A stretch of DNA of 64,000 bases, taken from Anastatus disparis. Its lineage: Eukaryota > Arthropoda > Insecta > Hymenoptera > Eupelmidae. The stretch spans positions 434,001 to 498,000 of the forward strand of contig JAFFSR010000010.1 in assembly GCA_017163975.1 (NCBI GenBank). Reading direction: 5' to 3'. The translations under genes were made by a program, and so were the position numbers. Positions 22,690-34,290 of the stretch are shown in pieces. The first letter of the stretch is position 1. Every line of letters begins with the position of its first letter. Under the pieces are notes generated by a model. It made no database searches and had not been told where the DNA came from. It worked only from the letters and a program-made list of their open reading frames with translations.

Positions 22690-23232
22690 AAGAGGGAGCA
22701 TTTAAAATGATAGCACAACGGAAAGCAGACTACGCAAGTCGAAAGATATAGTCATGAACCCGAGATCGCTTAGCACCCGCACGCGGATATATACAGTACA
22801 TATACTATACAGCCTAAAGCCAACGCACTCCGTTCAGCTAGCAGCTTGACTCTAGTAGCTGAGCTTGGGTCCGTTGAGGATAGTTTGTCTTTCTCTTGCG
22901 GCGCGCGCAGCGCATATCAAGAGAAACGGAGCTGAGAAGAGATGAAGGGAAAGCTATTACGTAATTCCTTATGTCGTCAGCATCCAGTATAGAAAGCTTG
23001 ATGTACTAGCACGCAGCTTCATCATTAGCCTTTTTTCACATATGGTTGCATTGAATTTATTGAGTGCATGCGTGAAGGATATTTAATACTTCTTTTTTTT
23101 GTGTAGCGAAACCTCTCTTTTTGTTTGTGAGAGCAATTTCTCTAGTACTAATTAAAATCAGATAGTTAATTTAATATCGCGACGTGTGTAAATATTAAAA
23201 ATTAATACTTTTCTGCCAAATCTCAGGTAAGA
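22690..23232 (+). promoter_or_regulatory. GC-richer block with TATA-like box and consensus splice donor
   Basis: A TATATACAGTACATATACTA tract near 22790 is followed ~35 bases on by CGTTCAGCTAGC (arthropod-initiator-like TTCAG), then GC-rich DNA with CTTGCGGCGCGCGCAGCGC, and CAG|GTAAGA, a perfect splice-donor consensus, at about 23227. This looks like a promoter with an untranslated first exon. It lies upstream of the phospholipase/integrase relic on the same strand, but a link is inference. It could equally be a solo LTR. Confidence 0.25.
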
Positions 23233-23514
23233 TCTTGCCCAAGATCTCATGTTAGGATTTCATGCAACCAAGCTTATAAAAATTCTCAGTCTGATATTTT
23301 CTAAGAATTTATAAGTCCCTTTAATGAAAAATAATTTCCTGAATTTAATTTATTTTGTTTCTAGACAATCTAGTTCATGAAAAATGAATAACTTAACAAC
23401 TTTGATTCTTTGCTTTGCAAACAACTTTGGCTAAAACAAAGTCAGACTATCGTTGAAAATAACCAAGTCCCTGATAGAATAAAATGCCTCTGAAACTCAT
23501 AATTTTGGTTTTTG

Positions 23515-23605
23515 CGGATTGATTTAATATAATTTTATTATAAATGTTCTTATCCACTGCATCGAAGGCTGCCTTAATATCTACGGAAACTATCATTACG
23601 GCTCA
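23515..23605 (-). pseudogene. Scrap of a LINE reverse transcriptase (motif A)
   Basis: On the minus strand this reads MIVSVDIKAAFDAVDKNIY, the catalytic motif A region (F/VDI-aaFD) of non-LTR retrotransposon reverse transcriptases. The frame is short and I find no flanking RT motifs, so it is an isolated remnant. Confidence 0.6.
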
Positions 23606-23699
23606 AGAGCGGAAAAATGATGATCATACAATAATTGAAGTAAAGCTAATTAAAAATAATCAAACCCTACATAATTAAAGTGATGTAATAAAATATTTT

Positions 23700-23990
23700 A
23701 TGATGGTTTTAGGCATTTATATAAACAAAGAATATTATTACACAGGATATATTGTTGGTATTGATATGGCTAGTTTCACCATTGAATTAAGCAAAAAAAT
23801 TAGCACACTGTATTTCCAAGTATTTCCGAAAAATTATTGTCAGCACGTTGCATCAGTAATATACGCAAAAAGGGATTACATCGTTAAACACGTTGCAAGG
23901 AACGTAAAAGTACATTGCACGTACACGGAAAAAAATATTGGAGATTTGGGGTTCCGCGAAATCAAGGCCCACTTTATTACATCGATTTAG
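23700..23990 (+). CDS. Unrecognised 96-aa ORF
   Basis: Open from an ATG at 23700. The sequence includes YTGYIVGIDMASFTIELSKK and ends near GFREIKAHF. Its composition is balanced and not low-complexity, unlike most chance frames here, so it may be a genuine fragment. No family recognised. It lies ~0.8 kb upstream of the phospholipase-like ORF on the same strand and could belong to the same viral-type element. Confidence 0.3.
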   Translation: MMVLGIYINKEYYYTGYIVGIDMASFTIELSKKISTLYFQVFPKNYCQHVASVIYAKRDYIVKHVARNVKVHCTYTEKNIGDLGFREIKAHFITSI

Positions 23991-24778
23991 AACAAGCATA
24001 AGCAGTAGCTCAGACTTTAGAAGTCATATCAACCGCTTTAATTAGTATAACGAAACATTCGACACGCATTTACTCATTATTATATTGTACGAGTCTTGTG
24101 TTATTTAAAAGTCTCACCAACTGCAGTAGCTAATAAGGCTCATACGGAGGACTGTGTATCAGTAGGCACATATCCTTCTCCAGTCCTGTAGCGCGTTAAA
24201 CTGAATTAGTCTCACTCACTGGCCACTTTCTGTCTCATGTATTGTTTTTAATTCGTTTTCTATTTGATGTGTTTGCTATAAGGCTGCTACATCGACGTAC
24301 AAGAGTCCCGCCATTGATTTGTTTATGAGTTGGTGGGCGAGAATTAATTTAATTATATTATTTAGCTATTTAATTCAATTATTTATTGTAAACTGAACTT
24401 AAGCATTCTGTTGCTACAATAATATTACTTAAAACATAATAGGATTGTAAAATCTTATACATAACAAGAAAATCTGAATATTTGTGTATTTAAGAATATA
24501 ATTCCGATTCTTAAATTTAATTTTCATGTTTCATTGTATAAAGTATTTTTTTTTAAACATAGTAGTAATAATTTCAAAATTCAACTAATGAAAGTATTCG
24601 AATTAATTTTTTAATCATCAAGTATTTTTTCTTTCATTCATTTTTTTTTTAATTGAACATAAAGTAACTTGTAATACATAAATATAGAAATATTTTTATT
24701 CAGGATTTTAACTTATAGAGGGGAGAGAATACTTTTATAAGACATTTACATACTACGAATACATGTGCGTTTGGATGT
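23991..24778. other. No gene seen; mixed then AT-rich DNA
   Basis: To about 24330 the composition is moderate (GGAGGACTGTGTATC, CCTTCTCCAGTCCTG); after that it is AT-rich with T-runs. No TIR, ORF or tandem unit is evident. Confidence 0.35.
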
Positions 24779-25090
24779 GTGCCGGGCGTACGTAACATTA
24801 TAGGCATGTACCGTATTAGTATACCTCGAGAATTCATTGGTAACGATCAACTGTGGCATAAGATTGCATCTCATAGCGCTGACTCATCGCCGTCATCGTC
24901 GTCAGAAAACGAAGATTATTATACTTCAACGGCTACTAGTCAGACAAGAGTAAAGGAGAAAGAAGTTGAGAGTGCGAAAAAGCGTAAAAAAGTTGGTAGC
25001 GAAATGGCAGCTACGCCATCAACTCCTGCAAAAAAGAGTCGTCTTGAACAGCTGAAACGGAACCGTATGTGGAAGCATGGAAGGAAGTGA
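24779..25090 (+). pseudogene. Basic, serine-rich N-terminal region upstream of the PLA2-like domain
   Basis: The frame opens upstream without an ATG (a GTG at 24779); the first in-frame ATG is at about 24806 (MYRISIPREF). It has a serine/acidic stretch (SADSSPSSSSENEDYY) followed by two lysine/arginine-rich clusters that could act as nuclear localisation signals (AKKRKK, AKKSRL). It ends overlapping the start of the PLA2-like frame in another phase, so the two were probably one protein split by a small indel near 25070. This arrangement resembles the N-terminal region of viral capsid-type proteins, but I cannot assign it firmly. Confidence 0.45.
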
Positions 25091-25563
25091 TGGAGATGGC
25101 GGAGGAGCAGGAGAAAACTGGTACTTTTATAGACCAATTGATTTCAGTTGTACCCTTTGAAATGCATCTGCCAGGCTACCAGTTTCTCGGCCCTGTCACA
25201 CATCTCAAAGAGCGTCTCAGACGTGGTCAGAGAGGAAAAAACCTTCTTGACAATATCTGTCTAGAGCACGATATTTCATATTCAAATGAAAAAATAACGA
25301 ATCATAAAAAAGCCGACAAAATGCTGGCTGAACAAGCATTTTCACGCATGCTCTCGGAGACTGCGGATGGTAATGAAAAGACTACGGCTGGTATTACTGT
25401 TTTGTGCATGATCAGCAAAATTACGTTTGATAAATTTTTAAAACGCATTAAAAATACATTTATAAGACAGCAGAAGAGAGAGAAACAGCTAGTTTGTAAG
25501 AGGGGGAGGAGGAGAAGCAATGAGAAAGTAGGAGAAAAGGAAAAAGAAGGCGACAAAGCCTGA
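25069..25563 (+). pseudogene. Phospholipase A2-like domain protein of a Maverick/adintovirus-type element
   Basis: The frame holds LPGYQFLGPVTHL, the glycine-rich calcium-binding loop, and LDNICLEHDISYS, with the HD catalytic dyad, in the spacing of viral PLA2 domains (known from parvovirus VP1 and from some large DNA-virus-like elements of invertebrates). Further on is the usual KADKMLAEQAF helix, and the C-terminus is highly basic (KRGRRRSNEK). Such domains help virions through endosomal membranes in parvoviruses; here the role is inferred. It lies directly upstream of a retroviral-type integrase on the same strand. The start shown is not an ATG; the protein is probably continuous with the preceding frame. 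Confidence 0.65.
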
Positions 25564-25652
25564 CGGTCTTAAGCATTATTACCATAATCTTTCTGTACCA
25601 TCAGCGTACGCTAGTGCTTATCTACTGAAACGCGAAACCCAAAAAATTTGAG

Positions 25653-26480
25653 AACAATACCATCGCCAAATGGCTGGAGAGTCAGGATGCACATACCTCA
25701 CACAAATTCGTGAGACATCGTTTTCCTCGTAGACATTACAACGTTTTCAGCCCCTTTGAGGTGTGGGAAGCTGACTTAGCAGATTTTAGATCACTTAAAA
25801 CCTACAATGATGGGTACAGCTATATTCTCATTGTCATTGATGCACTTTCAAAGTTTGCCTGGGCTAAGCCTCTTCTCGACAAAACCAGCCAAAGCGTTGC
25901 TGTAGCATTGGACAAAATTTTATCACGCTGTAATGATAGACATCCTATTTACCTACAGACTGATAAAGGTAAGGAATTCATCGGTCGAGAGGTGCAAGAG
26001 GTGCAAAAAAAGAAACATATTACCTACCGGGTCGTCAGAGACCCTGATATAAAGGCAGCTATTGCCGAACGCTTTATTCGAACTCTCAAAGGTCGAATCT
26101 GGCGATACTTTACTCACTCGCGTACAAGACGTAAAATAGATGTTTTGCAAAAAATTGTGACGTGTTACAACGAGTCGTGGCACAGTGCCATAAAAATGCC
26201 CCCTTCCAAGGTCAACTTATATAATGCTCACGTGGTACGTCAAAATTTGACGTTGCATTACAGCGAAAAAAAGCCGTTTAGAGTAGCTAAATACAGCGTT
26301 GGTGATCTGGTTCGTGTCAGTCGTGCCAAGACAGTCTTCAGGAAAGCATACGAGGGTGGCTGGACTCTGGAGCTGTTTAAAATTATAAGAGTCGACACAA
26401 GACAACAACCACCCGTTTATACTTTGGCAGATCTTGGTATAGAAAAAATTGATGGATATTTTTACGAAGATATTTTTATC
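25653..26480 (+). pseudogene. DDE integrase, Maverick/adintovirus (F54H12.3-like) type, N-terminus missing
   Basis: The frame is open from before 25660 (IAKWLESQDAHT) and contains the retroviral-type integrase core: VWEADLADF (first D), LQTDKGKEFIG (second D) and AIAERFIRTLKGRIW (E), in the correct order and spacing. A basic C-terminal part follows (YSVGDLVRVSRAKTVFRKAY). This family is found as 'transposon-derived F54H12.3-like' genes and in integrating linear dsDNA viruses/Polintons of animals. I see no major-capsid, ATPase or DNA-polymerase gene in the window, so this is a fragment of such an element. The frame does not stop where the domain ends but continues into LINE sequence. Confidence 0.75.
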
Positions 26481-27300
26481 AATGATTTATCATCTGTCTT
26501 AACTAGATCGTCTCATATCCTGTTTGCTAATGACTTGCAGGTATATCACTCATTTTTGCCCGCAAATCTGAACGATGAGATTGACTTTTTGAACCATGAG
26601 GTTGCTGCTGTTGTAAAGTGGGCTGTTGATAACGATCTTGCCTTAAATCCATCTAAAATGCAAGCGATGTTCACTGGTAGCGAGCAATTCATCTCAAGAA
26701 TTGATCTCTTTTCTTGCCCAAAAATTTTCGTAAATGATACGGTGGTGCCATATACTAGTTCAGTCGAAAACCTGGGTATCTGGATAACTAGCACTTTAAA
26801 TTGGAATAAGCAGGTGGGGTCGGTGGTTGGACGTGTTTATGGCACTCTTCAATCATTAAAGTTTCATAGACATGCTCTATCAAGACAGGTCAGGAAAAAC
26901 CTTATCGAAGCTCTTATTTTTCCTATAATTGATTACTGTTGTGTGGTTTACGACGATTTACCACAGACATTAAACATTAAACTCCATCGTGCACTGAATG
27001 CCTGCGTTAGATTTGTCTGAAAATATAGGCAGGCAAGAAAGAGTTACGCCGTTTCGCTTGCAGTTGGGCTGGTTGTCGGTGAGCAACAGACGTTCATACT
27101 TCAAATCAACTCTGGCATACTCTATAGTTTCTTATCAAAAGCCAAGCTATCTAGCCACTAAATATTCTCTTATATTCTAATATATTCTCGCTCCGAGTCT
27201 TCGTTTACTTATAGCGTACCCACAAAGACAGCTTCGGACGAGTTTAGGCGTTTGCTTGAGTAAAGGGTTAAAGTATCAAATTTTTAAGAAAAAAAAAAAT
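26478..27300 (+). pseudogene. 5'-truncated LINE: C-terminal reverse transcriptase and tail
   Basis: From about 26478 the frame reads INDLSSVLTRSSHILFANDL, which aligns with the RT catalytic-motif region of non-LTR elements; the canonical A/YADD is FAND here, so the second catalytic Asp position carries Asn-Asp rather than Asp-Asp. It continues with DNDLALNPSKMQAMF, NLGIWITSTLNWNKQV and SRQVRKNLIEALIFPIIDYC, all typical post-RT sequence. A stop at 27018 is followed in another frame by VTPFRLQLGWLSVSNRRSYF. An A-rich tract at 27289-27300 may be the 3' tail. The 5' truncation is typical of LINE insertion and produced a 436-codon open frame with the integrase. Confidence 0.75.
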
Positions 27301-27960
27301 AAGTAAGCAAAATGTTACGTCAATTTGTCTTTAATAAATTAAATATTTCAAATCTATCGTAATAAATATCATTTAATTTCCAAGATTTTGAAGGTTCCAT
27401 GAAAATACTTAAATCAAGTGCATAATTAATTAAAGTGTTAAAAACATAACGTATAAATGGAGGATAATATTAATTTAATTTTATATAATATAAATTTTAC
27501 ATAAAATTTTAATAAATCTTTAAAAAAGTTTTTTGATTTTTTTTATTATTTATGTAAACATAATGATAAAAATGATTTATTTTTACTATAATATCTTTTG
27601 TTATTTTTCTGTTCATTTTTTTTTTAATTTATAGTGAATTTTCATTAGTTCTGAACAGGATAGTTAGATTACGCTCTAAAAACATCGGCCACATAATAAA
27701 AGTTCTTTCAGCAAAAACATTTTGATTCGTTTTGGATCAATGTGTTTACTTTTTAATTTAATAAATATCATTTTACTTCTAAACTAAAAAAGAATTGATA
27801 AATGTACTTCAAACCGGTACATACTTTTTATATCGTTATAAACTTTAAGAAAGTATAAGATTACATTAATTCATACTCAATTGAATGAATATTACATATA
27901 AAATATTATAATAGATATCATTTTCTTAAAAATATGTTAAACAATTTACAAATGTACTAG

Positions 27961-27966
<6 letters not shown>
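27301..27966. other. AT-rich stretch, nothing recognised
   Basis: AT-rich DNA with T- and A-runs and no ORF or repeat structure that I can support. Confidence 0.35.

Positions 27967-28048
<82 letters not shown>
27967..28048. repeat. (AT)n microsatellite, about 41 repeats
   Basis: Uninterrupted TA dinucleotide run; the palindromic element that follows begins directly at its right edge. Confidence 0.95.
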
Positions 28049-28052
<4 letters not shown>

Positions 28053-29113
28053 GGGGTCCAATAAAAAAGAGCCACCCTTGAGAAAAAAAGTACTTATTAA
28101 AAAATTTTGTATCTCAACAAATAACGGTCGTACAGAACTCTACGATCACTCATTTTAAACGAATTTGTAAGGACTTTTTAATGATGTGTTGGCAATTTTA
28201 TTTTTGAGTACTTGTCTAAGAAATGTTACGACTTAAAAATAGGAAAAAAAAATTTTTTTATTCGCCTGCGTTTAAATTTGAATCATTTTACGGAAAATAA
28301 TGGTAGAAAAATTTTACACGGTTAGTTTTAAAGGTATTTTGCTTAACTTAAACTTTATATTTTAGATTTTTTTCTAGGTTCAAAATTGACTAAAATTTAG
28401 CGATTTTTGTTCAAAAAAAGGGTCTTTTTTATTTTTCCGATATCTGCTTAATGCGAGGAGATATAGAAAAATGACAAATAAAAAAATGTATTTTTGTATG
28501 TAGAATAACCTTAAATTTTCTCGAAATTTGCTGTGCATTTTAATATTTTTGATATTGTTACGGTACTCTCATAAGGGTATGGTATACATGTATGTAAGAA
28601 TACCGCAACAATATCAAAAAAATTGAAATACACAAAAAATTTTGAGAAAATTTAAGGTTATTCTACATACCAAAATACACTTTTTATATTTGTCATTTTT
28701 CTATATCCCCTCTCATTAAGCAGATATCGAAAAAATAAAAAGAACCTTTTTTTTTAACAAAAATCGCTGAATCTCGATCAATTTTAAACCCAAAAAAAAA
28801 CTAAAATATGAATTTCAAGTTAAGCAAAATACCTTTAAAACTAGCTGTGTAAAATTTTTCTACCATCATTTTCCGAAAAATGATTTAAATTTGAACACAA
28901 GCGAATGAAAAAATTTTTTTTTCTATTTTTAAGTCGTGATATTTCCTAGACAAGAACTCCGAATTAAATTGCCAATACACCATTAAATAGTCCTTACAAA
29001 TACGTTTAAAATAAGTGGTCGTCGAATTCTGTACGACCCTTATTTGTTGAGATACAAAGTTTTTTAATTGATGCTTTTTTTCAAAGGTGGCTCTTTTTTA
29101 TTGGACCCCACTG
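28049..29113. mobile_element. 1.07-kb palindromic MITE with CAGTG-type ends (Tc1/mariner-like)
   Basis: Left end CAGAGGGGTCCAATAAAAAA and right end, inverted, CAGTGGGGTCCAATAAAAAA, both flanked by TA repeats. The arms pair along nearly the full length (centre near 28580, e.g. ATTGCCAA / TTGGCAAT blocks and CGGTCGTACAGAA inverted). CAG-starting TIRs and TA targets are usual for Tc1/mariner elements; there is no transposase. Its sheer length as a hairpin is unusual. Confidence 0.85.
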
Positions 29114-29123
29114 TATATATATA

Positions 29124-32100
29124 TTAGTTCAGTAGAATTAGTCGAAATGCATCATGTAATTAGTAACAGGTGCAGACCACCAAAAATGGCTTTGTTGGAT
29201 AATTAGAAATGAAACTCTGGAATTACCCTAAAAATTTGAGCCGTCAGGAATTTGTAAACAATGATTTAAGGTGCAAAATTCGTAAAAATCACTGTTTTTT
29301 TGAGGTAGCACAAAATCGTTTGCGATTTAGTATATGAAAATTATACTATTTGTAGGTATTTCAAAGACGATTAATTTGAGACGTCATTGATGAAAATCGG
29401 TTAATAACTTTTATAAATAATGATAAATAAAAATCGAAAATCGCGAAATTTTAAAATATTTTTCGTTTGATAAAAAAAGGATGTACATATTTGTAATTCA
29501 ATAAAAATGTGCCTCTTATTATCCTTAAGGCGACTACGGAGGTTAGGCTAAATTTTCATTTCGTAGTTTACAAATTACGCTTTAAGTTCGTAAAATTTCT
29601 TAGATTTGTAAGTTTTCCACCATTCTGTGGGTATCAAAAAATGGTGGAAAATTAAAAAATCCAAAAAATTTCATGTATTAAAAGCATGATTTGTAAACTA
29701 AAAAATAAAACCTAACCTAAATTCCGAAGTCGCCTTAAGTTACCATAAAAATTTCATCAAAAAATATTAATTATTTTAGGAGATATTCTATTTTTTTATT
29801 AAAAAGAGGTCAAATGTACGTTAAAAAATGCACCCAAAAACGTCATGGTAGAGACTTTATGATAATCATATCATATTTAAATATTAACGTAGATTTTATG
29901 AATTTGATGTGAAATCAAAAATATCAATATAGGGATTTGATATTCTTATTACTGGCAATTTTACCCAGATTTAAAAAAAAAAAAGAATGCTCCAGCTCAA
30001 TTGGAAGCCGAGATAATTTTTTTTTAAATTCGCCAATTGTTTATTTATAAAGATTAAGGACTGAAATTTTTATTACAGCTAGTATAATACTTGAAGTTTA
30101 TGATTCCATTATATCAGAGATGAAATAAACATTTTGCAATGTTGAAAATTAGTATTAAAGTTATCAAGATTGCTACTAGTTAAACAGAGTAATTTTTCCT
30201 GCATTGCAAGAAAATTTATCTGGCGAGTTATAATTCATGTTCCGATTAAAAATTGATTGTATCTCCGTTAATTACGGACGAATTTCAACATTTTTTTAAA
30301 ATCGGGGTAGCGCGTGAAAATAATAACTGTTAAAATAATAATAAAAAAAATCATTTATTTAACAATTATTGCAAAAAAAAATTTTTAATATTTTTTTACT
30401 TAGGCTAAATATTGATTTTATGATAAAAACAATAAAATAAAAAATTGTTTTATTGTTAAGACCAACAAAATTTTCTCTCAAAGTTTTTTGCTAAAATAAA
30501 AAATTATTAAAATATGTAAAAAATAATTTTTTTTTGCAATAACAATTGTTTAATTTCAATTGTTAAGAATACCAATACGATAGTTGTTATTTTTTTCACG
30601 CGCTACCCCGATTTAAAAAAAAACGTTTTTTTTTTAATCGGGGTAGCGCGTGAAAATAATAACAACTGTTGTATTTGTTTTTTAATAATTATTTATTTAA
30701 CAATAATTATTGCAAAAAAAAATTTTTTAAACATATTTTTTTTAATATTAATTTTAGCGAAAATCTTTAAGGATAAAGTTTGCTCGTCTTGAAAAAATAA
30801 ACAATATTTCATTCCAGTGTTTTCATGATAAAATCAATATTAAGCCTGTTAATTTGGAAAACAAATTTGAAAAAATTTTTGGTTGTAATTTCAACGTTAA
30901 TTTACTGTGTCATGAAAAATTCATTATATCTCCGTTAATTACGGATCAATTTCAACGTTTTTTTTTAAATCGGGGTAGCACGTGAAAAAAATAACAACTA
31001 TCGTATTGGTTTTCTTAAGCAAAAAAAAATTATTTTTAACATATTTTAATAATTTTTTAGTTTAGCAAAAAACTTTGAAAGAAAAGTTTGTTTTTCTTAA
31101 CAAGTAGACAATTTTTTATTTCATTGTTTTTATCATAAAATCAATATTTAGCCTGTTAAGTAAAAAAAATATTAAAAATTTTTTTTTTGCAATAATTATT
31201 GTTAAATAAATAATTTTTTATAAACAAATACAACAGTTGTTATTATTTTCACGCGCTACCCCGAATTAAAAAAACGTCGAAATTGGTCCGTAATTAACGG
31301 AGATACAATGAATTTTTAATCGGAACATGAATTATAACTCGCCAGATGAATTTTCTTGCAAGGCAGGAAAAATTACTCTGTTTAACTAGTAGCAATCTTG
31401 ATAACTCTAATATTAATTTTTAACATTGTAAAATGTTTATTTCATCTCTGATATAGTGGAATCATAAACTTCAAGTATTATACTAGCTGTAATAAAAATT
31501 TCAGTCCTTAATCTTTATAAATAAACAATTGGCGAATTTAAAAAAAATTATCTCGGCTTCCAATTGAGCTAGAGCATTCTTTTTTTTTTTAAATTTGCGT
31601 AAAATTGCCAGTAATAAGAATATCAAATCCCTACATTGATATTTTTATTAGTTGCAAAAATATTAAAAAACCTTTAAGAAAAAAATTTACTTTTTTATTT
31701 TTGACATATTTAGGTTGAATATAATATATGATTATCATAAAGTTTCTACCATGACGTTTTTGGGTGCATTTTTTAACGTACATTTGACCTCTTTAATAAA
31801 CAAATAGAATATCTCCTAAAATAATTAATATTTTTTGATGAAATTTTTATGGTAACTTAAGGATAATAAGAGGCACATTTTTATTGAATTACAAATATGT
31901 ACATCCTTTTTTTATCAAACGAAAAATATTTTAAAATTTCGCGATTTTCGATTTTTATTTATCATTATTTATAAAAGTTATTAACCGATTTTCATCAATG
32001 ACGTCTCAAATTAATCGTCTTTGAAATACCTACAAATAGTATAATTTTCATATACTAAATCGCAAACGATTTTGTGCTACCTCAAAAAAACAGTGATTTT

Positions 32101-32270
32101 TACGAATTTTGCACCTTAAATCATTGTTTACAAATTCCTGACGGCTCAAATTTTTAGGGTAATTCCAGAGTTTCATTTCTAATTATCCAACAAAGCCATT
32201 TTTGGTGGTCTGCACCTGTTACTAATTACATTAAATTTTAACTCTTTATTTCGCTAATTCTACTGGACTA
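29124..32270. mobile_element. Giant 3.1-kb palindrome
   Basis: The left end TAGTTCAGTAGAATTAG pairs with CTAATTCTACTGGACTA at the right end, and ~1.5-kb arms match almost base for base over long tracts (AACAGGTGCAGACCACC near 29165 against GGTGGTCTGCACCTGTT near 32203). Flanks are TA repeats. Local differences between arms: the right arm carries an extra segment near 31650-31730 and the left arm an extra hairpin near 29600-29740. The middle is a set of nested hairpins (separate entry). No ORF. Confidence 0.9.
30298..31270. repeat. Nested hairpins at the palindrome centre (GGGGTAGCGCGTG repeats)
   Basis: ATCGGGGTAGCGCGTGAAAA occurs forward near 30301, 30639 and (as GTAGCACGTG) 30971, and inverted near 30600 and 31245. 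Each forward/inverted pair encloses ~270 bases of AT-rich arms, so about two and a half copies of one hairpin unit are nested in the larger palindrome. Confidence 0.8.
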
Positions 32271-33876
32271 TATATACATGTCAACTAGACGGTAATAGAA
32301 TTTTTACAAATTCGTTATATAAATTACATTAAAAACAATGGAAGCCGCATAAATTCTTAATATTTATAAAAGATAAAAGAAATAACACTGCTACTTTTCA
32401 ATAATTATTGAAATGATTCTAAAATTGGAACTACGACATAAAAATTAATTGTAAATATCTTCCCTCTAACGCCAAGCAAACTCTATTTGTATACGAAATT
32501 CGTAACAATACATTCATATAGTTTATAAACAATAAGTCAATAATGACTACTTATAAACACCTAAAGGAATTTTTTGCAAATCACTTTGAACTATCTGAGT
32601 TTCAATATGTCCTAATAAATCTAAAAATATTAAAAAAATACGAATGATTAAAATAAAGTTAACATCAATTCAAAGGTATAAAAGCACTAATAACCGTACG
32701 AATAAGGTATTAAGAATAAATCAAAATTATAAATTTATATTATTACATTAAAATACTCATGCAAATAATCGTAAAAGTATAATATCACATCAATTTTTAA
32801 TTTAAGAAATATTTTAAACAAAATGTTATGAAATAAAATTTAATTTTTATAATATTGAAGAATTTTATTTAAATGAAATATACTTAACATAAATACTTAA
32901 CACTTACGAAAAAAGAAAAGAAAAAGAAATTTCGCTTTTTTAAATGTAAATTATTAACGTAGGAGTGCTTGGCCTCGCTTTTGGCATGTCAATTTTCTGT
33001 AATCACTCACTTCAAATGTTGTTCGCATTCAACCGCTAAGATCAACCTTGCAGTGCTGGCTCTAGGTTTTTTTTTCAGTGCAAGCTGTAATACATGTTTT
33101 TCCGTAGCGGACCGCAACGCTAATATATTGACGCACCCCCTGATCAACACTTTTCTTATGATCAATCAGTGATATGAGATACCTTTTTCACCGGTTTTTA
33201 TGGACGATATTCCACCTTCAATCCCGGCAGTCTAAAGGTCAATATTATCTAATAAATTACCAAACAAAAATTTAATAAATACGTTCTGCCGAAAAAAATA
33301 AACGATTATCGGAAAAACTGACTTTTAAAAAAGACTGTATAGCCAATACACCCAAGATTTGAACAGTTATCAATGGATTAGAATAAAATTAAGCATTTAT
33401 GGACTTTCCACTAGGGGTCGCAGTATTTTGATATTCTCATTTAACATGGTAGGTAATTAAATTTATAGTTATGCTAATCGTTTCAAGGATTGAGGGTCAC
33501 GTGATACTCACGTCGTACTCCTCCAAAAAATGGTGATGCTTGCTTACCTTATAGCATTGTCAATATATAAATATTGCAAATTTATGATATTCATTATACA
33601 CGGGAAAGAGTTTTCACCTTAGAAAATAGTGACAAATAATAGAATGCTAAAATTCCGTGTTTTATGATAAAAAAAATCATTTTAATGAATGGTAAGTCCA
33701 GCACACTAATTTTTAATGAATAGTGCGGTTTTTTCCAATGCCAATATCAAAATTTCAGTTCTGTGCATTAGTAGAGAAATTCTTGATGCGTGGTATCAGT
33801 TTTTTTTTCATTAAATTAACTTATTACTATCATAGATAATCTTTCAAGTCGATATGTTTTATTTATTTATATATTG
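32271..33876. other. No gene recognised; AT-rich with a GC-richer patch
   Basis: Mostly AT-rich. Around 32960-33180 the composition rises (CTTGCAGTGCTGGCTC, CGGACCGCAACGC, ACGCACCCCCTG) and a 67-codon plus-strand frame exists there, but with no recognisable motif. Confidence 0.35.
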
Positions 33877-34290
33877 TGACGTAGTACGTCATAATAATTA
33901 CTCGATTACAAATGATATTTTTTTTCGTATGCACTCATTGCAGCACGTTATCAGAAAATTTAAAATTTTCAAAAATCACAGGGGCACCTGAACACACCAC
34001 CGACTTACTCACCGACCCGGGCACATATTATTTAAATAAAATAAATTGATTAATTGAAGGAAACTCTTTTCTTTTTCTTTTGTTTACCGGCACAAGAGGA
34101 GAACGACGACGCTAGCAGAAGCGCGTGGCAGCCATTACATACACACTTATAGACCATGTGTGTGAGCGCTAGTGCTGCTTACGTAGACCGTAGGTAGGAA
34201 GTTTCCACTACCACTACATAGCAACGACCGCGCATGCGCAAGGAGTTGACGCACGATGAAGAATATGTAGAAAGAGAGGGAAACTCAAGA
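33877..34290 (+). other. Possible solo LTR (TGTGACGTAGTACGTCA start)
   Basis: TGTGACGTAGTACGTCA is a palindrome starting with TG, as many Ty3/gypsy LTRs do. It is followed by GC-richer DNA (ACTCACCGACCCGGGCAC, GAACGACGACGCTAGC, CGCGCATGCGC). I could not find a matching CA end with a target duplication, nor any internal retroviral coding sequence. Confidence 0.25.
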
